64,000 bases of DNA from Crocodylus rhombifer (GCA_038503035.1 JAVSML010018901.1:1-64000), one strand, 5' to 3'; positions 23,820-35,050 are shown, numbered from the stretch's first letter. Numbers and translations are program-made. The notes: generated from the sequence alone by a model not told the origin.

Positions 23820-25592
23820 GAGACAATGAAGTTATTCACAAAGCCACTGGAAAGACCTATGACTAAATCTGTTTAACACAGACTTCTTTACAAATGGCTG
23901 CTCTGCCCAGTTGGTTGAAAGCACTGTTGCACCACACTATCATAGCAACTACCATTCAAATATAGCCTCTGAAACCATGAGTGAGTCAGTTGGCATAGCT
24001 AACAAATATTAGTTGTACAGAAATGAAGCAGTGACATGTTTATAACAAAAGAGATTTAGTCTATCAAGTATATTCACTTACCATGTTGTTGTTTAATAAC
24101 ACAACCATTGGGGTTTTCTACTGTTTCTTATATTAATTTAGTCATATTATTAACTATGTAAAACAGCTCCTAGCAAGAATAATTTTTCCAGTGTTTACAC
24201 AGATAATCACTGCACTTGTCTGAACTTGTTAATCATACCCACACTCTATCATACTTAGTAGATTTCAGTTTGGAAAATCATTTTTGTAAACCACTAGTTC
24301 AGAGTTAACTCTGTTTCTTTCACTGCAGAGGTGATATCTAATTAATACAAATTAATTTACAACTACACCTAAAAATATTATGCATTAATTTCAACTCCTC
24401 CAGTCCATAAATAGCTTTCCCATATTTTGCCTTAAACAAAACTTACTGAGTCATATTTAAGCCTAAAAATAATTTTAATATCAATTTATCTGATTTATAA
24501 CTTGTAATAACAACGTATTCTAAGCAAAAGTATTTTAAAGCCTATATCTGATTTTCCTCATATATGCAATTTCACTTATTTCACATCACTGGGTGCAAAT
24601 AACAGAACTTGTCTACCCTGCCAGTACTGTAAAGCACCTAGCACTGCTATAGGCCTCCCAAAGCTCATTCATGCAGGCTCTGTCCTACTGTGGTACTACA
24701 GAGCAACTAGCTCTGCAGTGAGCATTCATAGTCCCTGCTTCCATGAGCCAGCTCTCCTGCAGCATCTCCCTCAGTTTTCCCCCGGGGTCTTTTCTCCCTT
24801 AAAGTAATAGAGACCCCAGGGTCTGTTATAGTATCCAACAGTTTTGGGTTTTTTTAAATTTCTGGAAGCATTTTCTTGGGGCTTTGGTTTTATGAGACCC
24901 TATTTGGGTCCATCAAACTCAGCAAGCCTTCTATTAGCATCTTCTGGAATATTTTCCTCCAATTGTATTTGTAGGTAAGTTTATGCCAAGCTAAAGGCAG
25001 CACTCTAAGGAGAATATTGCTGTATTTCTTAGATTTAGATCTGTAGTTACATTTTGGGTTAAATCTGTAGTTATTTCAAAATCACCCAAATTCTGACTGT
25101 GCTCTTTTTTAAGCACTGGCACAGTGGCACTTGTTCATTCCCCATGCACGACAAAATTACTGCCCTGCTTGAATGGTTCAGATTTGCTTTGACAGGTACT
25201 CTGAGGATCTCTCCTTGCAACATCTGGGCTAGCTGCCCAGCTTAATGGCTAGATTGTACAGTTCTCTTTTGAACCGTTCTCTTCAACAGTTCCTCTTTTT
25301 TAAAAAAAAGAAGCCTGTGTCTACAACGCAGCAGTCAAACCAATTTTACATTTGATCCATTACTGCCTGCCATAGGTGAGAAAAATCACTCTGCAACACA
25401 GTCAACAAAATAAATGTTAGTCCTTGAAATTTAACTTGCATGTCTCTTTTTCTCATCATTTTTTTACTTGTTCCCTCATGAAATGTCAACAGCACAACAT
25501 GTGTAGACAGGAAAATAAAATATGGCTAATAAGCCAATGCAATGCTTCTATATTCACTCCCATGAAGTCTGGAGGCATTTCCAATAACGGAG
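23820..25592. other. Intron 2, no feature recognised
   Basis: AT-rich intronic sequence. A T-rich run at about 24845-24860 and an A-rich run near 25300 are the only low-complexity patches. Confidence 0.45.
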
Positions 25593-27541
25593 TCATAGTT
25601 TCATAGTTTCTACGGTCGGAAGGGACCTGAGCAGATCATCTAGTCCGACCCCCTGCCATGGCAGGAAAGAATACTGGGGTCAAACAACCCCAGCAAGATG
25701 TTCATCTACCCTCCTCTTAAAAACCCCCAGGGTAGGAACCTGCACCACTTCTCTTGGAAGTTGGTTCCAAACCCTAGCCGCCCTGACCGTGAAGTAGCGC
25801 CTCCTGATATCTAGCCTAAATCTACCCTCTGCCAGCTTGTGACCGTTATTCCTGGTCACTCCTGGCAGTGCTCAGGGAAACAGTGACTCCCCCAATGCCT
25901 GCTGGTCCCCTCTGACTAGTTTATAACAGGCCACAAGATCCCCCCTCAGCCTTCTCTTTTAGAGGCTGAACAGGTTCAGGTCCCGTAGCCTCTCCTCATA
26001 GGGCCTGCCCTGCTGTCCCCTGATCATGCGAGTGGCCCTCCTCTGGACCCTCTCCATGCTGTCGACATCCCTCTTGAAGTGTGATGCCCAGAACTGGACG
26101 CAGTACTCCAACTGCGGCCTGACCAGTGCCGCATAGAGGGGGAGGATCACCTCTTTGGACCTGCTCGAGATGCATCTGTGGATGCAATACAAGCTGTGGT
26201 TGGCCTTCCTAACTGCCTCCCCACACTGCCAGCCCATGTTCATCTTGGAGTTAATGATGACCCCAAGATCCTTTTCTCCGTTGTTCCTCCCGAGGTGCAT
26301 CACCTTGCACTTGTCTGTGTTGAAACCCATCCTATTCACATCCGCCCACCCTTGTAACCTGTCTAGGTCTGATTGTAGCCTGTTGCATCCCTCCAGTGTG
26401 CCCACGTCCCCCCACATCTTAGTGTCATCAGCAAATTTGAACAGGGTGCTTTTTACCCCCTCGTCCAAATCGCTGATGAAGATGTTGAACAGTGCGGGCC
26501 CGAGGACCGAGCGCTGCGGAACCCCACTGCCCACGTCCCTCCAGGTTGAGAAGGACCCATCCACTACCACCCTCTGGGTGCAGCCCTCCAACCAGTTGGC
26601 GACCCATTTGACTGTGTGGGTGTCAACACCACAGCCCCGCAATTTCTTAATGAGAACGGGGTGAGAGACAGTGTCAAATGCCTTCCGGAAGTCCAGGAAG
26701 ACTATGTCCACTGCTACCCCTGCATCTAAGGATTTGGTTACCTGGTCGTAGAAGGCCACCAGGTTGGTCTGACAGGACCTGCCACTGATGAACCCATGTT
26801 GGTTGCCCCTAAGCATGCAGTCCCCTGCTGGCCCCTCCTGGATGTGTACCAGCATAATTTTCTCAAACAGCTTGCCTAGGATCAAGGTAAGACTAACCGA
26901 CTTATAGTTTCCCGGGTCCTCCTTCCTGCCTTTTTTGAAGATGGGAACCACGTTGGCCCTCTTCCAGTCCTCCGGTACCTCACCAGAGCACCATGAGTCC
27001 TTGTAAAGCCTTGCCAGGGGACTTGCAATGACCTTGGCCATTTCCTTTAGAACTCTAGGGTGGAGATCATCCGGACCGGCTGACTTAAATACATCCAACC
27101 CCTCCAGAAGCTCCCTAACTAAATTCTCACTAACCCGTGGTCCAGGTGTGCCTCCCCTGGGGCCCAAGGGGGGCCCAGCAGGGAGGTGGCTATTCTGGTT
27201 CCTTCTTAGGAAGACGGAGGCAAAGAAATCGTTAAACATGTTAGCCTTGCCATCTGGTGTGACGACCAAATTTCCCAACGTGTCCTGCAAGGGCCCCACA
27301 TTACCAGGGACCTTCTTTTTACCCCCTATGTATTTAAAAAAGGACTTCTTATTGTCCTTAATCTGGGAAGCTAGTCCCAGTTCCATCTCTGCCTTGGCCT
27401 TCCTAACTGCCCCCCTACATCCCCGAGCAACTACAGAATAGTCCTCCCTGGTGATGACCCCTTCTTTCCATTGGGTGTAAGCCTCCTTTTTAGCAAGGAG
27501 ACATTACCAGATGCTTTTGGTCAGCCATGGAGGCTTGTGTG
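25593..27541 (-). mobile_element. CR1 LINE, second lineage, long RT frame
   Basis: The 3' end carries the short tail repeat (TCATAGTTTCATAGTTTC). One frame of 475 residues (25959-27386) covers the linker, RT fingers and palm with LVAFYDQVTKSLDAGVAVDI and the catalytic FADDTKMWGDV, and the thumb with LVRPQLEYCVQFWA. Sequence near 26280 lacks about 15 codons (NGEKDLGVII directly after HLGRN) found in sister copies. The 5' truncation point is in the linker after the endonuclease (PPW). Well preserved but probably inactive, because ORF1 and the endonuclease are missing. Confidence 0.92.
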
Positions 27542-27715
27542 CGTCACCCAGACCATTTCTAGAAACAGGATATGCATGGTCATAGCTTCTCCAAAGACAT
27601 TTTTTTTAGGTTCTTCTATTCTACTGCAGGTAATGCAAACTCTTTTTCTTCCTGTACTTCACTGTTACTTTTGATCCTGCTTATTTGTACAAGGCAACTT
27701 ATAACCTTAATGTGG

Positions 27716-28515
27716 ATTATCAGGATTCAGGATTCACTTACAAAGTGCAAGAGGGGCAACCTCTCCAAACTGTGCGTTGGTGCCAAGATTGCCAAAAACA
27801 GTGTACTGTACCAGGGGCAGGCAAAGTCTGATCTGCAAGCTGGATTGGGCACATGAAAGATTTCATTTCCCAGTAACTTCTGCCCATGTCATTGCAGCCG
27901 TTTTCATGGAGACCCCAGCAGCGGTGGCACTAAAATAGCACAAGGCCAACGTTTCCATAGAGACTGGCCTCAGCAGCGCTGGCAGGGCATGCAGCTGGGC
28001 AGGGAGCTGTTCCATGCCAAGGATCTTGCAGCTGTTACAGCGTGGTCCAGACAGGAGTGCGCAGGCAACCGATTGTGGCTCTTCCCCAGCTATGGACCTT
28101 ACTGTCACCATTCCAAGATCCCAGCCCCAGAGCAGCTCCCCGCTCAGCCATGCATCCTGTCAGTACTGCTGAAGCCAGTCCCCATGGAAACCCTGACCCC
28201 ATGCTGCAGGGCGCTGCTGCTGGGGCCTCCATGGAAACCAGCCACAGGAAAGCAGATGGGAGCTGCTGGGAAATGGAGTCCAGCTATCAGCCAGATCCAC
28301 CATTTTGCCCACCTCTGGACTATATAGCTACTCTGACATGGCAATGACAGCCCACTGATGGCCAACTTCAGGGCAAATCTTCAGGTCTTGGCAGACCAGT
28401 TATTCAGAAGTTCACTCATCTTGGTAGTACTTTGAATGGTCATACAAACACTGTCAAGAAGATAATGTACCACTTGAATAAAGCTAGCAGAGCTTTTGGC
28501 AAGCCAGTAAAGTGA
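27716..28515 (+). mobile_element. RTE-like LINE remnant split by a hAT element
   Basis: After the hAT at 27812-28317, the plus strand reads KFTHLGSTLNG...LNKASRAFGKP (about 28406-28510). This resembles the FTYLGSTL...KASAAFGRL motif after the palm of RTE-type LINEs. Before the hAT, RGNLSKLCVGAKI (about 27750-27790) may correspond to the DGNLFNLRRLQAK-type motif. The YADD region between them is gone. Assignment rests on two short motifs. Confidence 0.45.
27812..28317. mobile_element. Non-autonomous hAT element
   Basis: The left end is CAGGGGCAGGCAAAGTCTGA. The right end read on the minus strand is CAGAGGTGGGCAAAATGG, then TGGATCTGG. Flanking 8-mers TACTGTAC (27804-27811) and GACTATAT (28318-28325) agree at 5 of 8 positions, with two of the three differences being transitions. 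The interior is GC-rich without a transposase. Confidence 0.7.
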
Positions 28516-29110
28516 ACATGGGGGTCAGTGGAGGAGCAAACACACCCCTATCACCCAACTGAAGCATACATGAGCACATACTTAAATTTACTGTGCTTCA
28601 CTGAACAGGAATGCAATTATATATGTGCTTCACTTGAAGCATACAGGTACCTGTTGAATAAGGGCCTGCATATTAATCTATATCGATGAATATCTGAATT
28701 GATGAATATCCTGGTTGTAAGATACCCAACATGATCAATAACTTCAGCTGCCCCACCAATATCTGCCCTGCCAATGGGCTAGATACTACAGGCTGCCAGC
28801 CTCTGGGCTATCACTGCACCACAAAAACAGGATGGTTTAGAATGGTATTGTTACATTAACAAATAGACTTAACCCAAGATGTTAATGGAGTCAAAAGAAG
28901 CAATACTTTCATGGTACTAAATCCAACAGTGACATAATTTAACATGAGGATGTTTTGCTGTCAAGAGGGCATGTAAATAATTCTAGCCCACTTTATCTCT
29001 AAGTAATTATTCTCAATACAACATTCTCCTGATACATAATGAACCCCTGTTTTGAGGGCAGGAACTATGTACAGCTTGCTTGCTCCTCACCCTGGGTGCT
29101 ATCCCTGGTG
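28516..29110. other. Intron 2, no feature recognised
   Basis: Unique-looking sequence between the RTE-like remnant and a small hAT. Nothing supported. Confidence 0.4.
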
Positions 29111-29365
29111 CAGAAGTGTCAAAGATATAGCCCACAGGCCAGATCTGACTCAAGGAGCCCTATCATCCAGCCCACATTGCTGCCCATAGGTCTTGGAGTT
29201 GACCCACCCACTGCACTCAGAGCCTATAGCAGGCCAGTCTGGGATGTGAGCTGCACGTGACACACTCATCAGACTGGCTAAGACACGTACTGTACACAAT
29301 GCTCACAACAGGTCAGTCTGCAGACCCAATCCAGCATGCCGAGCCCGAGGATTTTGACACCCCTG
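29111..29365. mobile_element. Short hAT element, 255 bp
   Basis: The left end is CAGAAGTGTCAAAGATATAG, then CCCACAGGCC. The right end on the minus strand is CAGGGGTGTCAAAATCC. Both match the common CAGGGGTGTCAAAC hAT terminus. Flanking 8-mers are CCCTGGTG and CCCTACAG, 5 of 8 identical. Confidence 0.75.
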
Positions 29366-29713
29366 CCCTACAGTTTAGCTCTTTGCCTTTCCATACGCCA
29401 AACAGAAAAGAAGAAAAAAAATAAAAGCTGACAAAAAAGGAGCAAGGAGACAAGGATTCAGTTAAACATATTTTAAGTGTTTTGTAAAATTATTTCCCTA
29501 CTTTTTCCTGTTCATACTTTGAGCACCTGTAATTCCTATTGATGTCAGCACCTCATTGGATCAGGTCCTCATTTTAAAAGCTTTCGTTATACGCAAGGTA
29601 AATTCACTCTTATGGGATCAGCGTACATGCCCGCCCAAGCAGGTAAATCTGTGGGGGGAGGGGAAAGGGCCATGGCCCCACTCACCCCAGCTTCCTGCAG
29701 CCGCTGGGCTGCA
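29366..29713. other. Intron 2, AT-rich then GC-rich, unassigned
   Basis: AT-rich to about 29590, then GC-rich sequence that may belong to the same element as the adjacent palindrome. No other feature seen. Confidence 0.35.
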
Positions 29714-29986
29714 CCATGCTCCGCCTGTGTGTCCCCCTCATGCCTCGGCTCACCCCAACTCGTGGGCTGCACTATGCTCTGGTGCAGGCAGCCGGTGTCG
29801 GCTGCTCCCAGGGCCGCTCCAGCACGGGCTGGGGTGAATCCGGACAAACAGAGCCCGGGCAGCACTGGGCAAAGCATTCACCCCAGCCCCAGATGCAGCG
29901 GTCCCAGGAGCACCTGACACCAGCTGCCTGCACCAGGGCATGGCACAGCCCAGGAGCAGAGGTGAGTGGGGACAGGCAGAGCATGG
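29714..29986. repeat. Imperfect palindrome, arms about 136 bp
   Basis: The sequence from 29714 (CCATGCTCCGCCTGTGTGTC...) matches, with scattered differences, the reverse complement of the sequence ending at 29986 (read back as CCATGCTCTGCCTGTCCCC...). Both strands therefore read GCTGCxx-ATGC-CTGGTGCAGGCAGC-GGTGTC in opposite directions. The centre is near 29850. The right arm ends exactly where the CR1 tail begins at 29987. It may be part of a fold-back DNA transposon. Confidence 0.75.
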
Positions 29987-31736
29987 TTTCATAGATTTCA
30001 CAGACATTAGGGCTGGAAGGGACCTCGGGAGATCATCGAGTCCAGCCCCCTGTCCAAAGGGCAGGAAGTCAGCTGGGGTCATAGGATCCCAGCAAGATAA
30101 GCGTCCAATTTACTCTTGAAGGTGTTCAATCTAGGTGCTTGAACCACCTCCGTTGGCAGACTGTTCCAGACCTTGGGGGCTCGGACAGTAAAGAATTTCT
30201 TCCTTATGTCCAGCCTGAAACGGTCTTGCAGGAGTTTGTGACCATTCGACCTCGTCATCCCTTGGGGCGCTCTGGTGAACAGACGTTCCCCCAGATCCTG
30301 GTGGTCACCCCTGATAAACTTATAGGTGGCCATCAGATCACCCCTGAGCCCGCGCTTTTCCAGGCTAAAGAGTCCCATGTCTCTCAGCCTGTCATCGTAA
30401 GTTCTGTTTTCCTGACCTCTGATCATGCGCGTGGCTCTCCTCTGGACTCTCTCAAGCTTCTCCACATCCTTTTTGAATTGTGGAGCCCAAAACTGGATGC
30501 AGTACTCCAGCTGCGGCCTCACCAAGACCAAGTACAAGGGGAGAATGACGTCCCGGGATTTGCTCGAGAAGCATGTATGGATGCACGCCAGCATTTTGGT
30601 GGCTTTACTAGCCGCAGCATCGCATTGCAGGCTCATGTTCATCTTGTGGTCAATGATGACCCCCAAGTCTTTTTCTTCTGTAGTGCTAACCAACGTAGCA
30701 CTGCCGAGCCTATACGGGTGCTGCAGGTTTTTCCTCCCAAGGTGGAGAACCTTGCATTTTTCGGTGTTAAACACCATCAGGTTCTCGTCTGCCCATTTGC
30801 TGAGCTTGTCCAGGTCAGCCTGGATCACCTGCCTATCTTCTGGCGTGGATGCTTTGCCCCAAAGTTTGGTGTCATCGGCGAACTTGGCCAGTCCACTCCT
30901 GACTCCAATGTCCACATCGTTAATGAAGATGTTGAACAGTATGGGTCCCAGGACAGAGCCTTGAGGGACCCCACTGGTCACAGGGCACCATGATGAGTGA
31001 CTGCCATCAATCACAACCCTCTGGGTCAGACCATGAAGCCAATTTCCCAGCCAGCGGATCGTGGTGGAGCCAAGGCCACAACTGGGCAGTTTGGCCAAGA
31101 GGTGATCATGGGATACCAGATCAAAGGCTTTTTTGAAGTCAAGATATATGACATCAATCTCTTCTCCCTTGTCCAGGTGATAGGTCACCTGGTCATAGAA
31201 GGAAATGAGATTGGTCAAACAAGACCTACCCGCAACAAACCCGTGCTGGCTGTCCCTTAGAATGTTAGCCTGGGCCAGTCCCTCAAGGATGGCCTCCTTA
31301 ATAAACTTTTCTAAGATCTTCCCCAGGGTAGAAGTCAGGCTAATGGGCCTGTAGTTAGCCGGATCCACTTTCCTCCCTTTCTTGAAGATCGGCACCACAT
31401 TGGCCTTCTTCCAGTCTTCGGGCACTACACCAGAGCGCCAGGAGTTTTCAAAGATCCGTGCCAGGGTCTGGGCTATGACGCTGGCCAGCTCCTTGAGTAC
31501 CCTGGGGTGCAGGTTGTCAGGGCCAGCTGACTTGAAGGTATCCAGCTTCTCAAGATGTTCCTTCACGAGGTCAGCATTTATGGAGGGTAGGGGATCCAGA
31601 TCACCCGGATCTCCCTGTCCCATAGCAGGCATGGGCGTCCCATGGGACTGATGAAAGACTGACGCAAAGTACCTATTTAATAGGTCAGCTTTATCCTGGG
31701 CGTCAGTCGCCAGTTGCCCCATCTGGTTTAGCAGGG
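29987..31736 (-). mobile_element. Young CR1 LINE with uninterrupted RT frame
   Basis: Minus-strand, 5'-truncated CR1 with its 3' tail at 29987. One uninterrupted frame (30079 to the CR1 5' end and on into flanking DNA to 31824; 581 codons in all) covers the linker (LLNRYFASVFHQSHG), RT fingers (YRPISLTSTLGKILEKFI), palm (VIYLDFKKAFDLVSHD, then TSGVPQGSVLGPILFNIFIN), catalytic FADDTKLWG, thumb (GVIIDHKMNMSLQCD) and C-terminus (KSKLDAYLAGIL). No stop or shift was seen in the RT, which points to a recent insertion. ORF1 and the endonuclease are absent, so this copy cannot move by itself. Confidence 0.94.
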
Positions 31737-32914
31737 CCACTGCAGCCGGGGCTGGGGTGAGCGCTACTCTGTTCCCTCTGTTTTGCTTCCTTGTGCAGCC
31801 CCAGGAGCAGCACCCTCCACCCACCCCTTCCCTAGTCCTAGCCTCTCTCTCACCGCCATAGGAACTTATCCCTATTTGTTACATTGTAAAGTAGGTTCCC
31901 TTTATGCACCATTCTCCAGGAATGTATATAACTCATAAATCAAGGGAAACCTGGACCTACTGTCCTCTTTGGCATTACCAAATACAAACAACAGCCTGTA
32001 ACACTGCCCATATAACACATGTTGTCAAAAGCAGCAGCAGCATGGGACAAGAGACAGAAGAGTTAGAAGAAAGGATGGGGAAAAGATCAGTTTTTACAAT
32101 AAATGTGCATTCTATCTTTTACTCAGGAACAAAATGGCAGGTTAATTGACAATAAGCTATGTACTCGAGAATGTTCAGCCTCAGAGAAAGACAAATGTAA
32201 TTGGGCTGATGCAATAATCTAAAATATAACTGCAATATTAATCACTTTCTCCATCAATCATCTTTTAGTCAACACATTCTATGTAAGTATTAAAGCAGCA
32301 TGATTATTGGTATAACAGACACTATCATTTGTTCCCCAAGTGAACAATAAATCTCCAAAATATCTGTCTGAACTACCAACAATGAATAATTTAAGCCTGA
32401 AATCAGAAGGCTTCTAAGCGCCAGAGCCGTGAAGTTCAGTAACAACCTTCCAGTAAAAGTGAGGTCAAACACACCTAGCTACTTTTAAGACGGATCTTGA
32501 TTAATTGACATGATATGGTTGCATTTAATGAATAAGACCAGGACATCCTAGTCCTGTATTCCTATGTTCTTGTAGACTCTAGGGCTAAAAGGGACCACTT
32601 CAGCCAGGGTATCTCAATGATCCAACTACTTCCAACTGTCAGAATTGCCTCTATGGGCCTCAGGCTGCTCTAATGTACATAAAGGACAGGACCAAAGCAC
32701 AGTAAATCCTGGAACCCAGGGGCCAGTCTTTGCAGGTCCAATTTTTGGCCAGTGTTAAAATAACTCATGAAGCTTTCTCATTTACTGTGTTCTGACAATC
32801 ATGTGGTGTTCACAGCCAGCTCCTCCCCACACTGACCACTCCCAGCACACCTTCTTCTTCCTGCTTGATTATATAAACAATCAGTTGCATCTAAGTGCTT
32901 TTATGAGCAGCTTT
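31737..32914. other. Intron 2, no firm feature
   Basis: About 100 bp of GC-rich sequence continues from the palindrome side. AT-rich intron follows. Around 32575-32600 a TAGACTCTAGGGCTAAAAGG stretch looks like a decayed CR1 tail, but it is too short to claim. Confidence 0.35.
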
Positions 32915-32985
32915 TCATAGATGTCATAGACATTAGGGGCTGGAAGGGACCTCATGAGATCGAGTCCAGTCCCCCCTCTTTCCCC
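32915..32985 (-). mobile_element. Solo CR1 3' tail, about 70 bp
   Basis: Only the terminal CR1 sequence is present: TTTCATAGATGTCATAGACA, then TTAGGGGCTGGAAGGGACC, then GAGTCCAGTCCCCC. This is an extreme 5' truncation. Confidence 0.8.
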
Positions 32986-33361
32986 CATATACATTTTGTC
33001 TTGACCCTGAATCTTTCAATAAACCTCAGAGAGGGCAGAGTTTCTGAGATAGTCTTATAATCTGGCCTAAGCCCTGGGATCCAGAGTACTTTTAGGAATT
33101 CAGTAGGTGCCAGCACATCACACTATCATTAATACTTGTTACTGTTATTCCCAATGTGCCCAGAATGAGTTATGACACCTATGTACAAACCACTAAATAT
33201 TCAGCAAACAGTTCCACTAATGTTTTTCTCCTTGCACTGACCAAATGTGGTAAAACAAGACCAGCCCACCAGCTAAAAATACAGGTTTATTTCAAGAGTG
33301 AGGCAGTTGGGAGGAGGGTAACGTACACTGAAATCTCTTTTGGCTCATGCTGCCAACTTAC
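32986..33361. other. Intron 2 adjoining exon 2, no feature
   Basis: Intronic sequence after the CD109 exon 2 donor. No repeat recognised. Confidence 0.5.
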
Positions 33362-33522
33362 CTTTTTCAAAAACAAGCTCTCCACTCAGCAGGGAATCAT
33401 TTCCTCTGAGCACTGCCCCTCTGACTGTGACTTGGAGCGGGCTGTCTTGCAGAAGAACAACCCCAACAGTTACATTTCCACCAGGCCTGATGTTACAGGG
33501 AGCTGTCACCAGAAATGTGGGG
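33362..33522 (-). CDS. CD109: CD109 exon 2 (start of macroglobulin domain 1)
   Basis: A 161-bp exon with an excellent acceptor (TATGTTTTCCAG) and donor (AAAAAG|GTAAGT). It encodes 53 residues between split codons at each end. The residues begin PTFLVTAPCNIRPGGNVTVG and end in VFEKG. Human CD109 has the same FLVTAP...IRPGGNVT arrangement just after its signal peptide and the same VFEKG, so the assignment is strong. The segment forms the first strands of macroglobulin domain 1. It contains two possible N-glycosylation sequons (NVT and NDS). The CR1-rich intron 2 follows. It is unrelated in composition and content to the transposon frames around it. Confidence 0.93.
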
Positions 33523-34484
33523 CTGGAAAACATAAACAGCAGAGGTAAACCCTCAAATCTACTCCTCCCAGCCTGATATTTAGTCATACTGTTTTACAAA
33601 AGGAGAACAGTGTTGATGGCAAATTCTGTATCTCTGCTTTGCCGTCAAGCTTATTGCATAATAGCACATAGCCTCCTCCTTGCCCAAGAAGCTTAAACTA
33701 GTGCTGTTCTATGAGTCCAATCATTTCACCTCTCACTAATCAGGAAGGGAAACTACACTGAAGGTATTTTACTGCAAGGGAGGCGGTGGTGCCAGGGCAC
33801 AGTTTCACTTGTCCTCTCTCACATCGGTCCATAGAAATCAAGTGCAGTTGAAAAATGCACGCATTAAGGCTTGGATTCTGTGAATTATGCCAGTCATGCA
33901 GACCCCAGCACCTCCGCCACCATCCACTGATGCCAGCAGCCGCCCCCAAGGGGAGCACAGGACAACTCCTGCATAGAGAAACGTAGGCTGAGGGTCCGGT
34001 TGAACATGGACCTGATTTCTGTCCCCAGAGTCTAGCAGCAGCAGACGGAGACCCCAAGACAAACAACGGCAGCAAAAGCCCGGGGGGGAATGAAAAAGCT
34101 GAGCCCACTCCCTGAAGTGGCTCCCAAGCGAGCAGGAAAGGGAAAGCCGCCCTGCCACACCAACACCTCTGTGTCCTAACACGCTGGGACCCAGCTGCTG
34201 AGACCAGCACAAAACAGAGGGGATTTGTAATCACGCCTGCTCGCTGGCATGGAGCTTCCTGGCCGAGTCCGGCTGGGGGCAAGTGCCTGTAACTCGCTGC
34301 CCAAGGGACAGGGCGGGAGGCGAGCGGGGGAAAGGCGTCTCCATCGACTGCTAACAGGGGGCTCCTCCCCAGCTTGCCCTGGATCCGAGGCCAAGGATGC
34401 AGCCCGCTGCCCCGCTCCCACGGAAACCCGCGGCCGCCCCACGCAGCCCGCCCGGCCTCCCCCGCCCCGCGGGTCCCCGCGTAC
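33523..34484 (-). other. CD109 intron 1
   Basis: This 962-bp intron runs from GTACGC (34484) to TTTTCCAG (33523). The half nearest exon 1 is CpG-rich. The rest is ordinary sequence with no transposon recognised. Long open frames on the minus strand here are read-through of exon 1 into the intron and GC-rich chance frames. Confidence 0.8.
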
Positions 34485-34730
34485 CCGGCTGCGGCGCCCG
34501 CGGCGAGCAGGCCCAGGGCGGGCAGGGCGGCGCGGAGCAGCGCGGCCAGAGCCGGGCGCAGCATGCTCCTCCGACGGCGACGGCGGGCGATGCAGTCGTC
34601 CCGCGCGCGGCAGGGAGGAGCCTCCTGCCCCGCCCCGGCAGATGCCTCGTCCAGAGGGCCAGACGTGATCCTTGTCCTGCGCCGGGGCCGCGACCACGGG
34701 CGTCTCCCAGAGCTGCCTGCACCGAGCCTG
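34240..34730 (-). promoter_or_regulatory. CpG island and probable CD109 promoter / 5' UTR
   Basis: This is a dense G+C block with very frequent CG dinucleotides, surrounded by AT-rich DNA. It covers CD109 exon 1, the start of intron 1 and the sequence just upstream of the ATG. A GC box (GCCCCGCCCC, 34627-34636 on the plus strand) lies about 65 bp upstream of the ATG. No TATA box was seen. This is the usual form of a TATA-less CpG-island promoter firing on the minus strand; the exact start site cannot be read. Confidence 0.7.
34485..34564 (-). CDS. CD109: CD109 exon 1 (signal peptide), partial gene
   Basis: This is the first coding exon of CD109, a GPI-anchored member of the alpha-2-macroglobulin/thioester protein family that in mammals acts at the cell surface as a TGF-beta co-receptor. 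The ATG (34564-34562) has A at -3. It opens a signal peptide beginning MLRPALAALLRAALPALG with a long Leu/Ala hydrophobic core, 26 full codons plus two bases (GG). The donor is GG|GTACGC. Those two bases join the first base of exon 2 to make GGC (Gly), followed by the conserved mature N-terminus. The exon lies in a CpG island. Seen: the frame, donor and hydrophobic leader. Known: human CD109 also has a short leader followed by a FLVTAP motif. Inferred: the transcription start lies upstream, between 34565 and about 34730. Confidence 0.85.
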
Positions 34731-34765
34731 TCACACAGACAGACCCAGAAATCAGGCCTGGTCTC

Positions 34766-35050
34766 TGGCACACATGTAGACCTAGCCCGGGATACGCATT
34801 TAGACACGTCTGAGTGTATACACACCCCCACGTAACTATGCGTGAATACAAATACGTGTAGACACATGCATGCATACACACGCCTGTTATGCATACATAT
34901 GCATACACACAGGCACACTGTCCATACATGTATACACAAGTAGGCATGTATGTACACACACATGCACATATACACACACACAAATATATGCATTTATCCA
35001 CACACCCCTACACATACATACGCACACACACACACATTTATAGATATATC
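34766..35050. repeat. Alternating purine-pyrimidine (CA/TA) tract upstream of CD109
   Basis: Nearly continuous ACACAC / ATACATGT / GTATACAC dinucleotide alternation, beginning about 200 bp upstream of the CD109 ATG. This is degenerate microsatellite sequence with Z-DNA-forming character. Long open frames rich in Cys/Val/Tyr or His/Thr in this stretch are compositional. Confidence 0.8.

Larger units (their letters stand above)
5290..33361 (-). other. CD109 intron 2, 28 kb, transposon-rich
   Basis: The splice sites that bound this interval pair in phase: the donor G|GTAAGT at 33361 and the acceptor ATATAG at 5290. No intervening exon is therefore required. The intron contains seven CR1 copies plus hAT, SINE, RTE-like and palindromic elements, listed separately. 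Roughly half its length is recognisable transposon sequence. Confidence 0.8.

Noticed and set aside
30139..30993. 284-codon plus-strand open frame, and its counterparts at 19579-20094 and 63363-63878
   Set aside because: These are antisense shadows of the CR1 reverse transcriptase frame; the same shadow recurs in every copy of this CR1 lineage.
34351..35001. Long minus-strand open frames (over 200 codons) through exon 1 and the microsatellite
   Set aside because: They start in CA/TG repeats (Cys/Val/Tyr-rich) and continue into the CpG island out of frame with, or reading through, CD109 exon 1. They are compositional.
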